36,970 nt of DNA from Puteibacter caeruleilacunae (lineage in GTDB: Bacteria > Bacteroidota > Bacteroidia > Bacteroidales > Prolixibacteraceae), in the NCBI GenBank assembly GCA_005217565.1, contig SJCO01000027.1:1-36970 (forward strand), given 5' to 3'. Positions 1 to 8,488 of this stretch are shown one piece after another. The translations under genes were made by a program, and so were the position numbers. The notes beneath the pieces are model-generated. The model was not told the origin of the DNA. It made no database searches and saw only the letters and a list, made by a program, of their open reading frames with translations. How positions within the stretch are numbered: the stretch's first letter is position 1; the number at the start of each line of letters is the position of its first letter.

Positions 1-105
<105 letters not shown>

Positions 106-110
106 TAATA

Positions 111-143
111 AACCCAGGTTCTGAAAAGAGTCTGGGTTTTTTT
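111..143 (+). terminator. Intrinsic terminator of the rRNA operon
   Basis: The arms AACCCAG (111-117) and CTGGGTT (132-138) enclose a 14-base loop and are followed by a T run to 143. It directly follows the 5S gene. Confidence 0.9.
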
Positions 144-211
144 ATGCCTTAACTTTCCTGGGTAATGCCTGCATTCTGACAAAGGCATTGATATAGGTAT
201 ATGAAATTTGA

Positions 212-238
212 GTGAAAAAAGCACTACATGAGTGCTTT
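212..238 (-). terminator. Intrinsic terminator on the minus strand
   Basis: An 8-bp perfect stem (AAAGCACT 218-225 with AGTGCTTT 231-238, loop ACATG) is followed on the minus strand by a run of T residues. It lies just beyond the stop of the aminotransferase remnant and would end transcription coming from the SusD side. Confidence 0.75.
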
Positions 239-241
239 AGT

Positions 242-475
242 CTATAATTGATTGAAGGCCGATTCTAGAATGGAAATGGATTCGTCAAGTTCTGCTCTTG
301 TAATTGTTAAAGGAGGAGACAACTGAAGAACGTTTCCTTGAGAAACCTTAAAACTTAATCCATTCTGCAAACAATGATACATGATTTTTTCAGCTTCCTT
401 AGAGGCTCGTTCATAAGTAAAGTGGTCATTGACTAGCTCAATAGCTCATAACAGACCAATTCCTCTAATATCTCC
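242..475 (-). pseudogene. C-terminal remnant of a class III PLP aminotransferase
   Basis: Read on the minus strand from 475 to 242, the frame gives about 75 codons that look like the end of a class III (ornithine/GABA type) aminotransferase. It starts GDIRGIGLL, reaches an in-frame TGA at 446-448, and continues AIELVNDHFTYERA, then GLSFKVSQGNVLQLSPPL and TITRAELDES to a stop at 242-244. The family pattern GDVRGxGLMxGIELV and the NVLxLxPPLxIT motif are plain. The N-terminal three quarters, including the PLP lysine, are absent, so this is debris and not a gene. It follows susD and precedes a minus-strand terminator. Class III aminotransferase-fold enzymes occur near phnW in some bacteria, for example the hydroxy-aminoethylphosphonate lyase PbfA, but the fragment is too short to assign. 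Confidence 0.75.
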
Positions 476-542
476 TTCCGTTTTCTGTTGATTGTGTGTG
501 TCGTTATCGTCATATGATATTAGTTGGCCATATATAAATTGA

Positions 543-566
543 AAGGCCACCTCGTAAGGTAGCCTT
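543..566 (-). terminator. Hairpin just after susD, possible terminator
   Basis: A 10-bp stem with one mismatch (AAGGCCACCT 543-552 with AGGTAGCCTT 557-566, loop CGTA) begins 12 bases after the susD stop. On the minus strand it is followed by TTTCAATTTATA, a weak T-rich tail, so termination may be partial. Confidence 0.55.
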
Positions 567-578
567 GTGACATGAACT

Positions 579-2087
579 TTATTTGTTTTCCCACCAGACT
601 GGTGTCCAGTATGAATAGTTGGACACACTTCCAGCTTGTGCTGTAGCAGCAGCATCATGATTACTTAAATTCAGAGCTTGCTCATCATCAGGATACAAAT
701 ATCTACTTGGATAAGAATCTCCGTGCGTATCAGGGCCTGGTTCAATTATGTGGGGGTAACCTGTTCTTTTGTATTCAATAAAACCTTGATAATCGGTAAA
801 GAAAAGAGCAATCCACTTTTGGGTAATGATTGTCTCAATATTGCCATCGTAATTTACGGGAATATCAAATTCTGAATTTGATGATGTTCTGGTAAGATAA
901 TCTGCAGGTAAATCAACATTCCAGAACTCAAAGTTTAATGTTATTCCTTTTTCGTAGTGGGACTTAGCATCAGCTATACTTGCAATCTCAGGGTAACGAG
1001 CAGCCGCTTCGGCTATGATGAATTGTACTTCAGATGCCAACATTATCATACCTGGAACATTATTCGCACTATAGTAGAAAGTTTCAGGATTGATTGCCGA
1101 GATGAAAGAAGGACCTCCTTTGTATTCATAAGCGCTTCCATCAACCATTCCGTTTTGCATTCCTGCATAATCAGGACCTGCATTAACAGAATTCTCGGTT
1201 GGAGCGAATAGTTTCATTTGTCTTGGATCGCTATAAGCCTCTAAAACATCTTCAATTGTTTCACTCATACGATATTCATCATACGATCCAATGCGATATC
1301 CTGAAGCCTCTGACTTCGGATGAACGTTAGGGAATGATGTTGTATAGTTAAGAATTGCATTGTCATCATTTCCTTCCATCACTGGATTAGCTGAAGGATT
1401 TGCAATGATTTCACGGAGCTCGCTGGTTAAATTAATTGAACCTCCATCAACATTTGTTAGACGAATTAACAATCTTAAGCGAAGTGAATTTGCAAATCGT
1501 TTCCATTTGTTTAGATCTCCATTGTAGATGATATCACCTTTTATTGAAGAAGAACCTTGAGAAAGCAAAGTATTTGCTTCCTTTAGGTCAGCTAATAAGG
1601 AAACGTAAATTTCCTCTTGTTTGTCATATACAGGAGTAAAAATTTCACCTTTTTTTGCTTGAAGAGCTTCTTTATAAGGGACATCACCCCACATGTCAGT
1701 GAGGATCTGAAACATCCATGCTCGCATTATTAAACCAACAGCTTCGTAGCTTGTGTTATTGATCGTTTCAGATATTGTTAGAAGATTTTGTATTTCGCGG
1801 GAGGTACTGTAAATCTTGTTCCAACTTCCACTGTTAGATCCCCACTCAAACTGATCAAATGCCGTAAATACAATTTTTGCTGAATATTGAGCCATTACAT
1901 TACCTTCATTCCATGCATCAACAACCATATCATTGACTATATCTTTACAGATACCTGTTAACAATAGCTCTGGGTTATTGTTAATCTCAGAAGGGGCATT
2001 AGGATTTTCATTCATTGTTCCGAAATCATCACATGATACCAGTACAACGATGAAAAGTAGACTGAGGAGTTTATTTATTGTATTCAT
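579..2087 (-). CDS. susD: SusD/RagB-family outer-membrane lipoprotein
   Basis: This 502-residue protein is the substrate-binding lid that works with a SusC channel at the cell surface. A lipoprotein signal is visible: MNTINKLL, a hydrophobic stretch, then the lipobox VLVSC with the lipidated Cys at residue 19, followed by acidic DD. The mature start (FGTMNENPNAPSEI) and the region reading AWMFQILTDMWGDVPY are typical of the SusD-like_2 branch of the family. The gene follows susC by 42 bases. No glycoside hydrolase or polysaccharide lyase is nearby. The neighbours are a phosphoesterase and phosphonate genes, so the ligand is probably not an ordinary glycan; this is inference from context. The start is the only one that keeps the signal peptide. 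Confidence 0.93.
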   Translation of the reverse strand: MNTINKLLSLLFIVVLVSCDDFGTMNENPNAPSEINNNPELLLTGICKDIVNDMVVDAWNEGNVMAQYSAKIVFTAFDQFEWGSNSGSWNKIYSTSREIQNLLTISETINNTSYEAVGLIMRAWMFQILTDMWGDVPYKEALQAKKGEIFTPVYDKQEEIYVSLLADLKEANTLLSQGSSSIKGDIIYNGDLNKWKRFANSLRLRLLIRLTNVDGGSINLTSELREIIANPSANPVMEGNDDNAILNYTTSFPNVHPKSEASGYRIGSYDEYRMSETIEDVLEAYSDPRQMKLFAPTENSVNAGPDYAGMQNGMVDGSAYEYKGGPSFISAINPETFYYSANNVPGMIMLASEVQFIIAEAAARYPEIASIADAKSHYEKGITLNFEFWNVDLPADYLTRTSSNSEFDIPVNYDGNIETIITQKWIALFFTDYQGFIEYKRTGYPHIIEPGPDTHGDSYPSRYLYPDDEQALNLSNHDAAATAQAGSVSNYSYWTPVWWENK

Positions 2088-2129
2088 TTTTTAAGTTTTT
2101 TTGATTTTCGATTATTAGATTTTGAGCAT

Positions 2130-5100
2130 TTAGAATGTAATGTTCACGTTTACTCCCATGCTTCTAAGTGAAGGTAAACTATAATCTTCAACACCAGGAA
2201 TAAGGAACTTACCACTCATACCGAATGTCTCAGGATCACCATGAGGGAAATCTGTCCACATAAATAGATTTCGACCAATTAGTGATACTTTTACTGATTC
2301 AATAGGGGTTTTGCTTAAGAAACTTTTTGGAAGTTTATAACTTAGTTTTACTTCGCGAATCTTCACATAAGTTGCATCATACATTCCTTCCTCCTCATTC
2401 TGTCTTTTGTATCTCTTATTGTGATAAGCAGAAGCAGGAACAACAACATTATTTTCTACTAAATTTCCGCTAGCGTCGCGCATCCAACCGTCTCCAATAA
2501 CTCCGTCGTAATAGGTAATTGCTGCACCTGTACTTGTTGTTGCCTGGCGAGCGATTCCACTATCTTTGATTCCTGGATGAGCTCCACCATGCTCTTGGTC
2601 ACGTCCCCATAACGTCTCTTTGATGTTACCAGATGTTGCTGCAATCAATCTTGTTGCCGACATCAAAGATCCTCCTTGACTCCAATCAACAAGCGCACTA
2701 AAAGTGAAGTTCTTATATTTGAATTCATTAGTAATACCTACTTTGAAATCAGGATTATAATTTCCTAAGTAACGCAGACGGCTATCTTGTACTGGTAAAC
2801 CATTAGTATAAATTAGCCTTCCATCAGAATGCTTTTCAAGTCCAGTACCATACATCGCACCCATTTCTTCTCCTTCTTTCGCGATGATTGATACCCTGTT
2901 TCCGGCGATTGTATATGAATCAATACCATCAGCCAATTTTTCAACAACAGATTTGTTGGTTGAGAAATTTATAGTTGTATTCCAGTTTAGTTTTCGGTCT
3001 CTGATAATTTCACCCGTCAACATCAATTCGACACCTTTACTGGAAATCTCTCCGGCGTTAATCCACTTACTCGTATAACCTGCAGAGTTAGGTAGGTCGG
3101 TAGCAATAATCTGGTTTTTATTTAATGTATAATAATAAGTAAAATCTACTCCTATACGATTATCAAAGAAGTTCATATCTGTTCCGACCTCAAACGAATT
3201 GGCCAACTCTGGCTTAAGGTTTGAGTTTGCAATTGAAGAAGATTCATGTGCAATAAGGTTGTCTCCCCATGCTGTATCAAATGAATACACATCTTTAAGG
3301 TTATGAGGTTTTGTATCGTTACCTACCTGAGCGAAGCCTCCTCGAATTTTAGCAAAAGAGATAAATTCAGGAAGTTCTACCATATCTGAGACTATACCAC
3401 TAACAGTGATTGAAGGATAGAAATAAGAATTATTTCCTGCAGGTAAGGTACTTGACCAGTCATTTCTTGCAGTTAAGTCGACAAAAATCTTGTCATTGAA
3501 AGAGAGAGAAACAGAACCATATAAACTTCTGATTTCTTTTTTATACTTACTCATGTCCGATGCTAATGGTACATCAGTGTTCGAAAAGTTATACACTCCA
3601 GGGATTACAAGCTGGTTTGCACTCAAGGCATTGTAGTGATCCTTTTGAGTCATAATGTTGCCACCAAGGTATGCATTCAACTGAATAGTAGAGAAGGCTT
3701 TGTTATATGACAATAAGAAATCGCTGTTTACTTCGCGGAAGATAATATTATCTTCCCTGTACTGACCTTTAGGGAAACGCTGTGTACTAAAGGCACGTTT
3801 CCATGTTCTTAGTTCATTGTAGTAGTCAATTCCTGATCGAAGCATCAAGTTTAGCGAGTTATTGATTTGATAGTTAATAACGAAATTACCCATCAATCGA
3901 TTCTTATCCAGACCATTTGTATTTTCGTATACATTGAAGTAAGGATTGTCGTGATAGTTGTAGTTGTAATTGAACTGCTGAAAACCTTCATTTCCCTTCT
4001 GCCAATAGTTCTTTAGAGATTTTAAGTTTACACTTTGCCCCCACCAGGTCCATAAGTACATTAAACTCTCTGTTCCATATCCATTAACTGGTCGATTATT
4101 ACTGTTTGTATTCACATAAGTGACAGCTGCCTTTACGTTTAGTTTATCTGATAGTTTATGAGAACCATTAAAACTAATGGTGTTACGCTCAAGCCCCATG
4201 TTCGGTGCAATGTATTTATTATCGAAATTTGTCAATGAAAGTCTGAAATCACCTTCATCATTTGACCCATAGAATGCTAAACTGTTTGTTGTAGTAATAC
4301 CGGTTTCGAAGAATTGATCCAGTACATTACCATGGCTAACCCATGGAGTTGCATTAATTGAACCTCTTCGATCCAGGTCAAGACCTTGTTTCCCAAGAAT
4401 TCTATTCGTTCCATGTACATCTCCTGCGCGTAAACCATTTGATGTTGGAGAGTCGAACTGAACAATCATTCTTCCATCTAATTTTGGCCCCCAGCTTTCA
4501 TCAACTCCATCATAAAGGCCACCACCATATCCATCATGGAAAGCAAATTCGAAGTTTTTACCTTGACCATATTCTGATTGATAGTCAGGCGCAGCTAAGA
4601 TAGTCTCAAAGGTTGTTGTGCTGTTAAATGAAACGCCAATACCTTCTTTTCCTTTACCTGATTTAGTTGTTATAAGAATAACACCGTTTCCTGCTCTAGA
4701 TCCGTAAAGAGCAGCTGCGGCAGCACCTTTTAGAATGGTTACTGATGCAATATCCTCAGGATTCACTTCTGCAGCGCCATTACCAAAGTCAAGCTTCATG
4801 TTATCTGAAATACCTGAATTACTTCTGTTATCCGTATCGTTGTTAATAGGAACTCCGTCTACAACGAATAATGGTTGGTTTGTTCCAGATAGTGACGATT
4901 CCCCTCGGATTGTGATTCTGGAAGAACCTCCAGGTCCGTTAGCACTTTGAGTAATATTTACACCAGCAACTTTACCTGCTAATGAATTTACAATATTACC
5001 ATCTCGTGCTTCAGTTAAGTCTGAACCATCTTGCTGTTGGATTGAATATCCTAAAACTTTGTTTTCTCTTTTCAAACCTAAAGCTGTAATGACAACTTCT

Positions 5101-5399
5101 TTTACTTTTAGATGTTCTTCTTCAAGAACAACATCGATGGTTTGTTTACTATTAATCTCTATTTCTCGCGAAATATAACCGATAAAGGAGAATGTTAACG
5201 TTCCATTTTCAGGAACCTTGATTTGGTATTTCCCATCAAGATCGGATACTGTACCAGTGGTTGTGCCCGATATGACAACATTAACACCAGGTATTGCGAC
5301 TCCATCCCTTCCAGAAATTGTTCCTGTCACTAAAAGTTCTTGTGCATAGGCGAAATTCATTCCCCACAAGAGTGCAATAAGACAAATAAGTTTTTTCAT
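2130..5399 (-). CDS. susC: SusC/RagA-family TonB-dependent outer-membrane transporter
   Basis: This 1089-residue protein is full length for the family. A signal peptide (residues 1-19, ending FAYAQ) is followed by a carboxypeptidase-regulatory-like beta-sandwich (about 22-95, with the GVNVVISGTTTGTVSD and SFIGY motifs). The SusC signature VVITALGLKRENKVLGYS comes next, then a plug domain (LFVVDGVPINND) and a large beta-barrel ending in NVNITF with the expected terminal Phe. It imports substrate across the outer membrane using TonB energy. It is transcribed with susD downstream and the secreted protein and phosphoesterase upstream, after a 180-base leader with two inverted repeats. The substrate is not readable from sequence; the phosphonate setting suggests a phosphonate-bearing molecule. 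Confidence 0.95.
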   Translation of the reverse strand: MKKLICLIALLWGMNFAYAQELLVTGTISGRDGVAIPGVNVVISGTTTGTVSDLDGKYQIKVPENGTLTFSFIGYISREIEINSKQTIDVVLEEEHLKVKEVVITALGLKRENKVLGYSIQQQDGSDLTEARDGNIVNSLAGKVAGVNITQSANGPGGSSRITIRGESSLSGTNQPLFVVDGVPINNDTDNRSNSGISDNMKLDFGNGAAEVNPEDIASVTILKGAAAAALYGSRAGNGVILITTKSGKGKEGIGVSFNSTTTFETILAAPDYQSEYGQGKNFEFAFHDGYGGGLYDGVDESWGPKLDGRMIVQFDSPTSNGLRAGDVHGTNRILGKQGLDLDRRGSINATPWVSHGNVLDQFFETGITTTNSLAFYGSNDEGDFRLSLTNFDNKYIAPNMGLERNTISFNGSHKLSDKLNVKAAVTYVNTNSNNRPVNGYGTESLMYLWTWWGQSVNLKSLKNYWQKGNEGFQQFNYNYNYHDNPYFNVYENTNGLDKNRLMGNFVINYQINNSLNLMLRSGIDYYNELRTWKRAFSTQRFPKGQYREDNIIFREVNSDFLLSYNKAFSTIQLNAYLGGNIMTQKDHYNALSANQLVIPGVYNFSNTDVPLASDMSKYKKEIRSLYGSVSLSFNDKIFVDLTARNDWSSTLPAGNNSYFYPSITVSGIVSDMVELPEFISFAKIRGGFAQVGNDTKPHNLKDVYSFDTAWGDNLIAHESSSIANSNLKPELANSFEVGTDMNFFDNRIGVDFTYYYTLNKNQIIATDLPNSAGYTSKWINAGEISSKGVELMLTGEIIRDRKLNWNTTINFSTNKSVVEKLADGIDSYTIAGNRVSIIAKEGEEMGAMYGTGLEKHSDGRLIYTNGLPVQDSRLRYLGNYNPDFKVGITNEFKYKNFTFSALVDWSQGGSLMSATRLIAATSGNIKETLWGRDQEHGGAHPGIKDSGIARQATTSTGAAITYYDGVIGDGWMRDASGNLVENNVVVPASAYHNKRYKRQNEEEGMYDATYVKIREVKLSYKLPKSFLSKTPIESVKVSLIGRNLFMWTDFPHGDPETFGMSGKFLIPGVEDYSLPSLRSMGVNVNITF

Positions 5400-5437
5400 G
5401 ATTTCTTGAGTTAAATTCTCTATTTTTTAGACATAGA

Positions 5438-5475
5438 GAGTCCAGGGAGGTATAATTTTTAATACCTCCAGACTC
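5438..5475 (-). promoter_or_regulatory. Stem-loop in the susC leader
   Basis: GGAGGTAT (5446-5453) pairs with ATACCTCC (5462-5469), extended after small bulges by GAGTC (5438-5442) with GACTC (5471-5475). It lies 39 bases before the susC start codon. No T run follows on the minus strand, so it is more likely a processing, stability or regulatory element than a terminator. Confidence 0.5.
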
Positions 5476-5503
5476 ATTAAATTAATTGTTGCTTATGAAA
5501 TAG

Positions 5504-5569
5504 AATTACCCGGACGTAATGGAAGAAAGGATTTGAAACAGAATATGTAAACTATTATTCCGGGTAATT
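5504..5569 (-). promoter_or_regulatory. 10-bp perfect inverted repeat after the secreted protein gene
   Basis: AATTACCCGG (5504-5513) and CCGGGTAATT (5560-5569) are perfect complements, 46 bases apart, beginning 11 bases past the stop of the gene at 5580. It could be a long-armed RNA structure that separates strong susCD expression from the upstream genes. There is no T run next to it. Confidence 0.45.
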
Positions 5570-5579
5570 GGGATATAAA

Positions 5580-6131
5580 TTAGTATAAAGATATTTTCAC
5601 GTCTCCGAATAGTGAATGAAGATCTTCAATATCTTTAATTGTCCTAATATGAGCTTCAAATTTCTCTGTATCTTCAGAGAAAGCTGCTTGAGCAACATCT
5701 AGTACTTTTTTGTAGGATGTTTGAGCGTCATTAGACGTAAGTTTTTGCTTTTTCATTTGTTTCTTATAGTATCTTTCAAGTTTTTGAACTGCATTGTAGA
5801 TTAATGGTTTACGAATTACGGTTCTCATTCCAGGATTACCAGGAGCAATAGGTGTTGAATAAGTGTATGTTTTCTCAAATAGAAATTGCTTCTTTGCAAT
5901 CAAGTTACCTAAAGAATGTGTTCCTGATTCCTCAATAGTTATTTTTTCCAATTGATCAGAATCGCTTAGTGTTATAAATTCGAATTTTGCAGATACTGTT
6001 TTTTCTACTTTATTTACAGTGGAATTAGCTTCATAGAGATTGTGCAAATCGGCTAAAGTTTCTCCGTCTTGAGCTATAATTGTTCCAGAAATAGCAAGGA
6101 GATAAATTGCGGTTGTAAAAAACTTCTTCAT
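5580..6131 (-). CDS. Secreted protein of unknown function
   Basis: This 183-residue protein was not recognised. A clear signal peptide (MKKFFTTAIYLLAISGTIIAQ) sends it to the periplasm or beyond; there is no lipobox Cys. The mature part is mixed alpha/beta with a Lys-rich helical stretch (ERYYKKQMKKQK, about residues 119-130) and no cysteines. It lies 15 bases downstream of the phosphoesterase and upstream of susC, so it is almost certainly co-transcribed with them and may serve the same extracytoplasmic step. No catalytic motif is evident. A binding or scaffold role is possible but unproven. Confidence 0.8.
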   Translation of the reverse strand: MKKFFTTAIYLLAISGTIIAQDGETLADLHNLYEANSTVNKVEKTVSAKFEFITLSDSDQLEKITIEESGTHSLGNLIAKKQFLFEKTYTYSTPIAPGNPGMRTVIRKPLIYNAVQKLERYYKKQMKKQKLTSNDAQTSYKKVLDVAQAAFSEDTEKFEAHIRTIKDIEDLHSLFGDVKISLY

Positions 6132-6146
6132 TTTTATTTGATTTTA

Positions 6147-7082
6147 TTATTTCCAATTATAAGATTTAAGTTGATTGGTATATGAACCGTCGCTATAAAG
6201 GTCAATTAACGCATAAGATGGTCCAAATTCCTGGTATTTACCTTTCCACCAGCCTCCACATGCAGCTCCATTGCAGAAGTAATCAACTCCTAAATAGTTT
6301 ACATGATCGGCTAGGTGCACATGACCACTAATGGCCATTTTAATGTTAGGATAATTTCGTAGTAGATCTTTTATTCTTCTTGCATCTATATGCATCCATG
6401 AACCTGGAATATTCCAGTCGCCTGATTTTTCATTATCTCCATCAAAAAATACAGAGGGTGCAAGAATAGGTATATGTGATGCTAGAAGTATTGGAGTGTC
6501 CGAAGGGGTATCTTTTAGATCATTTTCTAACCATTCAAACTGCTCTTGGTCAAGCTTTGCAGTGTAAGCATGGCTGTTTGAGGCTTTAAAAGGACTGTCA
6601 AGACATATAATGTGCCATCCTCCTTTGTCGAAACTGTAAAAACGTTGGGAGAGTTCCAACATATCCATTGCCCAAGCCTTACCGTAGAGTTTTTCCTTTT
6701 TTACTTTCGTGTTCTTTAAACCCCATCCCCAAACATCGTGATTGCCGATGCAGTTGTAAAGTTCAAAGTTCATTTGGTTTTTAAAGTACGATTTCCAGGC
6801 TTTCCATTGGGCGTCAACTTCGGTTTTGTTCTTTTTTAACGCATCCATGATGTTATCACCAGTATTGATAACGATATCTGGTTTTACATCTAGAGTGTTT
6901 AATTGTTCTAGAAGATTGTTAATCCCTCTTTCTGCGGCAGAATCAGAAAAGATGTGCATGTCCGTTAGGTGAGCAATACGCAGCACCCTTTCTTTTGATC
7001 TATCACTAGAGAGCGATGCTCCAAGAGTTGGGACCGTCAGTGCTCCAACTAACGAACTTGCAATAAAGGTTCTTCGTTTCAT
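6147..7082 (-). CDS. Exported calcineurin-like metallophosphoesterase
   Basis: This 311-residue phosphoesterase has all the metal-binding blocks of the family: LTDMH (D-x-H), NTGDN (GD), GNHDVWG (GNHD), ASHIPI and ISGHVH. The N-terminus MKRRTFIASSLVGAL, with paired arginines and a hydrophobic run ending near LGAS, looks like a Tat-type or general signal, so the enzyme acts outside the cytoplasm. A longer reading frame begins at 7130, but the start at 7082 places the signal peptide correctly. It heads the minus-strand set with the secreted protein, susC and susD, 283 bases downstream of phnW. In this setting it may cleave a phospho- or phosphono-ester head group before uptake. The exact substrate cannot be read. 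Confidence 0.88.
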   Translation of the reverse strand: MKRRTFIASSLVGALTVPTLGASLSSDRSKERVLRIAHLTDMHIFSDSAAERGINNLLEQLNTLDVKPDIVINTGDNIMDALKKNKTEVDAQWKAWKSYFKNQMNFELYNCIGNHDVWGWGLKNTKVKKEKLYGKAWAMDMLELSQRFYSFDKGGWHIICLDSPFKASNSHAYTAKLDQEQFEWLENDLKDTPSDTPILLASHIPILAPSVFFDGDNEKSGDWNIPGSWMHIDARRIKDLLRNYPNIKMAISGHVHLADHVNYLGVDYFCNGAACGGWWKGKYQEFGPSYALIDLYSDGSYTNQLKSYNWK

Positions 7083-7214
7083 CTGTTTGAAATTTTTTGA
7101 TTTCTGAATGTTCAAAAAATTTAAATACATTCAGGAACTCACATAAACTTTAATCATTCATCTGATGAAATTAGAATGCTGAAAATTCATGTTCGTTTCA
7201 TCTGTTTGAAATTT
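7073..7214. repeat. Pair of perfect 23-bp direct repeats, one over the phosphoesterase start codon
   Basis: Bases 7073-7095 and 7192-7214 are identical over 23 bp, 119 bp apart. Each contains TTTCA, six bases, TGAAA, a short inverted repeat. The first copy spans the ATG of the phosphoesterase (7080-7082). On the minus strand the second copy gives an upstream mini-ORF MKRT followed by a stop. A third partial copy, the palindrome TTCATCTGATGAA, lies at 7157-7169. Confidence 0.8.
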
Positions 7215-7234
7215 GTTACTTCGTTTTTGCACAA

Positions 7235-7242
7235 CAAACATA
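7235..7242 (-). promoter_or_regulatory. Possible -7 box for the phosphoesterase-susCD operon
   Basis: On the minus strand the sequence reads TATGTTTG, a perfect TAnnTTTG. No convincing TTG element is seen 17-23 bases upstream, so the call is weak. The direct repeat at 7192-7214 would lie in the early transcript. Confidence 0.35.
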
Positions 7243-7365
7243 GGGATGGTATGTATCTTTATGTTTGTTCTAATGTGAACTAATTGTTAGGCTCCGAAAT
7301 TTTATCTTACCTAATTGAAAAGAGAAACCTTTAGTGCAATGCACACCCTTTAAATGCTTAATTGA

Positions 7366-8478
7366 TTACCAGAAAATTGATATTTCAATGGCATTCAGAA
7401 GGTTGTTGATGTCTGATTCATGAATCTCACCAATGTTTCCGATTCTGAAACATTGAAAGTTTGTGACTTTACCTGGATAGATTACAAATCCTTTGTTTTT
7501 CAATCGTTGGTAGAATCTCCCAAAGCTATATGTATCACTTTCCGGTGATTGGAATGTTGTGATAATCGGTGATTGAATCTTATCTTCCAAAAGTGGATTG
7601 AATCCTAGTTTACGCATGCCTTTTACCAAGGTGCGCTGATTGTTTTTATATCTTTCATATCGTACCTTAATGCCTCCTTCAACGCTTAATTCATCCATTG
7701 CTTGTTTGAATGCACGTACAACATGTGTTGGTGATGTGAATCGCCATTTCCCATTAAGATTTTCCATGGTTTCCCATTGGTCATACAGATCTAATGAGTG
7801 GGAGCGTGCCTGATTGTTACATTGTTTTAGTTTCTCAGTCTTTGCAATAACAAAACCAAAACCAGGAACCCCCTGGATGCATTTGTTGGCACTACTGATC
7901 AAGAAATCGATACCCCACTTGTCAACACTTATTGGAATACCGCCAAAGCTGCTCATTGCATCAACGATGTAAGTTTTATTAAATCGCTTTGCAAGAACTC
8001 CTACTTCACGTATAGGATTAAGCATTCCTGTTGTTGTTTCACAATGCACCATTGCAATGTGAGAAATGTCAGAATCTGCTTTTAAAATGAATTCAATTCT
8101 TTTTAAATCAGGAGTACTTAGTTCAGAGAAGTTTAGTACGTGTACATCAATATCCAGAGTCTTGGCGATTTTAACCATTCGATTTCCGTATGCACCATTA
8201 CTAAGGATTAAGATCTTCCCTGTTTTAGGAACACATGTTCCAATTACAGATTCTACACTGAAAGTACCACTACCTTGCATAAGTACAGTTGTGTATTCTG
8301 CGTTGTTTAGGTTTGCTAATTGTAGTAAACCATTTCTAACATCCTGAACAAGATTATTGTAATCATCATCCCAAGTACACCAGTCTTTTAGCATTGCTGC
8401 TTTCACTCCTTTGGTCGTAGAGAGAGGACCAGGTGTTAATAGTAAATAAGGATTTTCTGGAAGATTGTTTAAGTTCAT
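7366..8478 (-). CDS. phnW: 2-aminoethylphosphonate-pyruvate transaminase
   Basis: PhnW moves the amino group of 2-aminoethylphosphonate to pyruvate, giving phosphonoacetaldehyde and alanine. It is a PLP fold-type I enzyme of 370 residues, close to the family's usual length. Visible landmarks are the start [14 protein letters not shown], the segment [11 protein letters not shown], the cofactor aspartate in VDAMSSFGG (D173), the PLP lysine in [15 protein letters not shown] (K199) and the C-terminal RIGNIGEI. It follows the DUF5690 transporter by 10 bases, so the two form an operon. No phosphonate-making genes (ppm, ppd) are present, and a phosphonatase-like hydrolase is encoded divergently, so breakdown is the likelier direction. 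Confidence 0.95.
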   Translation of the reverse strand: MNLNNLPENPYLLLTPGPLSTTKGVKAAMLKDWCTWDDDYNNLVQDVRNGLLQLANLNNAEYTTVLMQGSGTFSVESVIGTCVPKTGKILILSNGAYGNRMVKIAKTLDIDVHVLNFSELSTPDLKRIEFILKADSDISHIAMVHCETTTGMLNPIREVGVLAKRFNKTYIVDAMSSFGGIPISVDKWGIDFLISSANKCIQGVPGFGFVIAKTEKLKQCNNQARSHSLDLYDQWETMENLNGKWRFTSPTHVVRAFKQAMDELSVEGGIKVRYERYKNNQRTLVKGMRKLGFNPLLEDKIQSPIITTFQSPESDTYSFGRFYQRLKNKGFVIYPGKVTNFQCFRIGNIGEIHESDINNLLNAIEISIFW

Positions 8479-8488
8479 GTCTAAAAAA

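Noticed and set aside
446-658. A 70-residue minus-strand frame overlapping the end of susD.
   Set aside because: Its first part is susD read in another frame and its last nine residues are the aminotransferase remnant; it has no independent coding signature.
2130-5399. A standard polysaccharide utilisation locus around susCD.
   Set aside because: No glycoside hydrolase, polysaccharide lyase, sulfatase or hybrid two-component regulator occurs in the window next to the pair.
7080-7130. An upstream start for the phosphoesterase at 7130.
   Set aside because: It would put 16 Asn/Lys-rich residues before the signal peptide; the ATG at 7082 begins directly with the KRR export signal.
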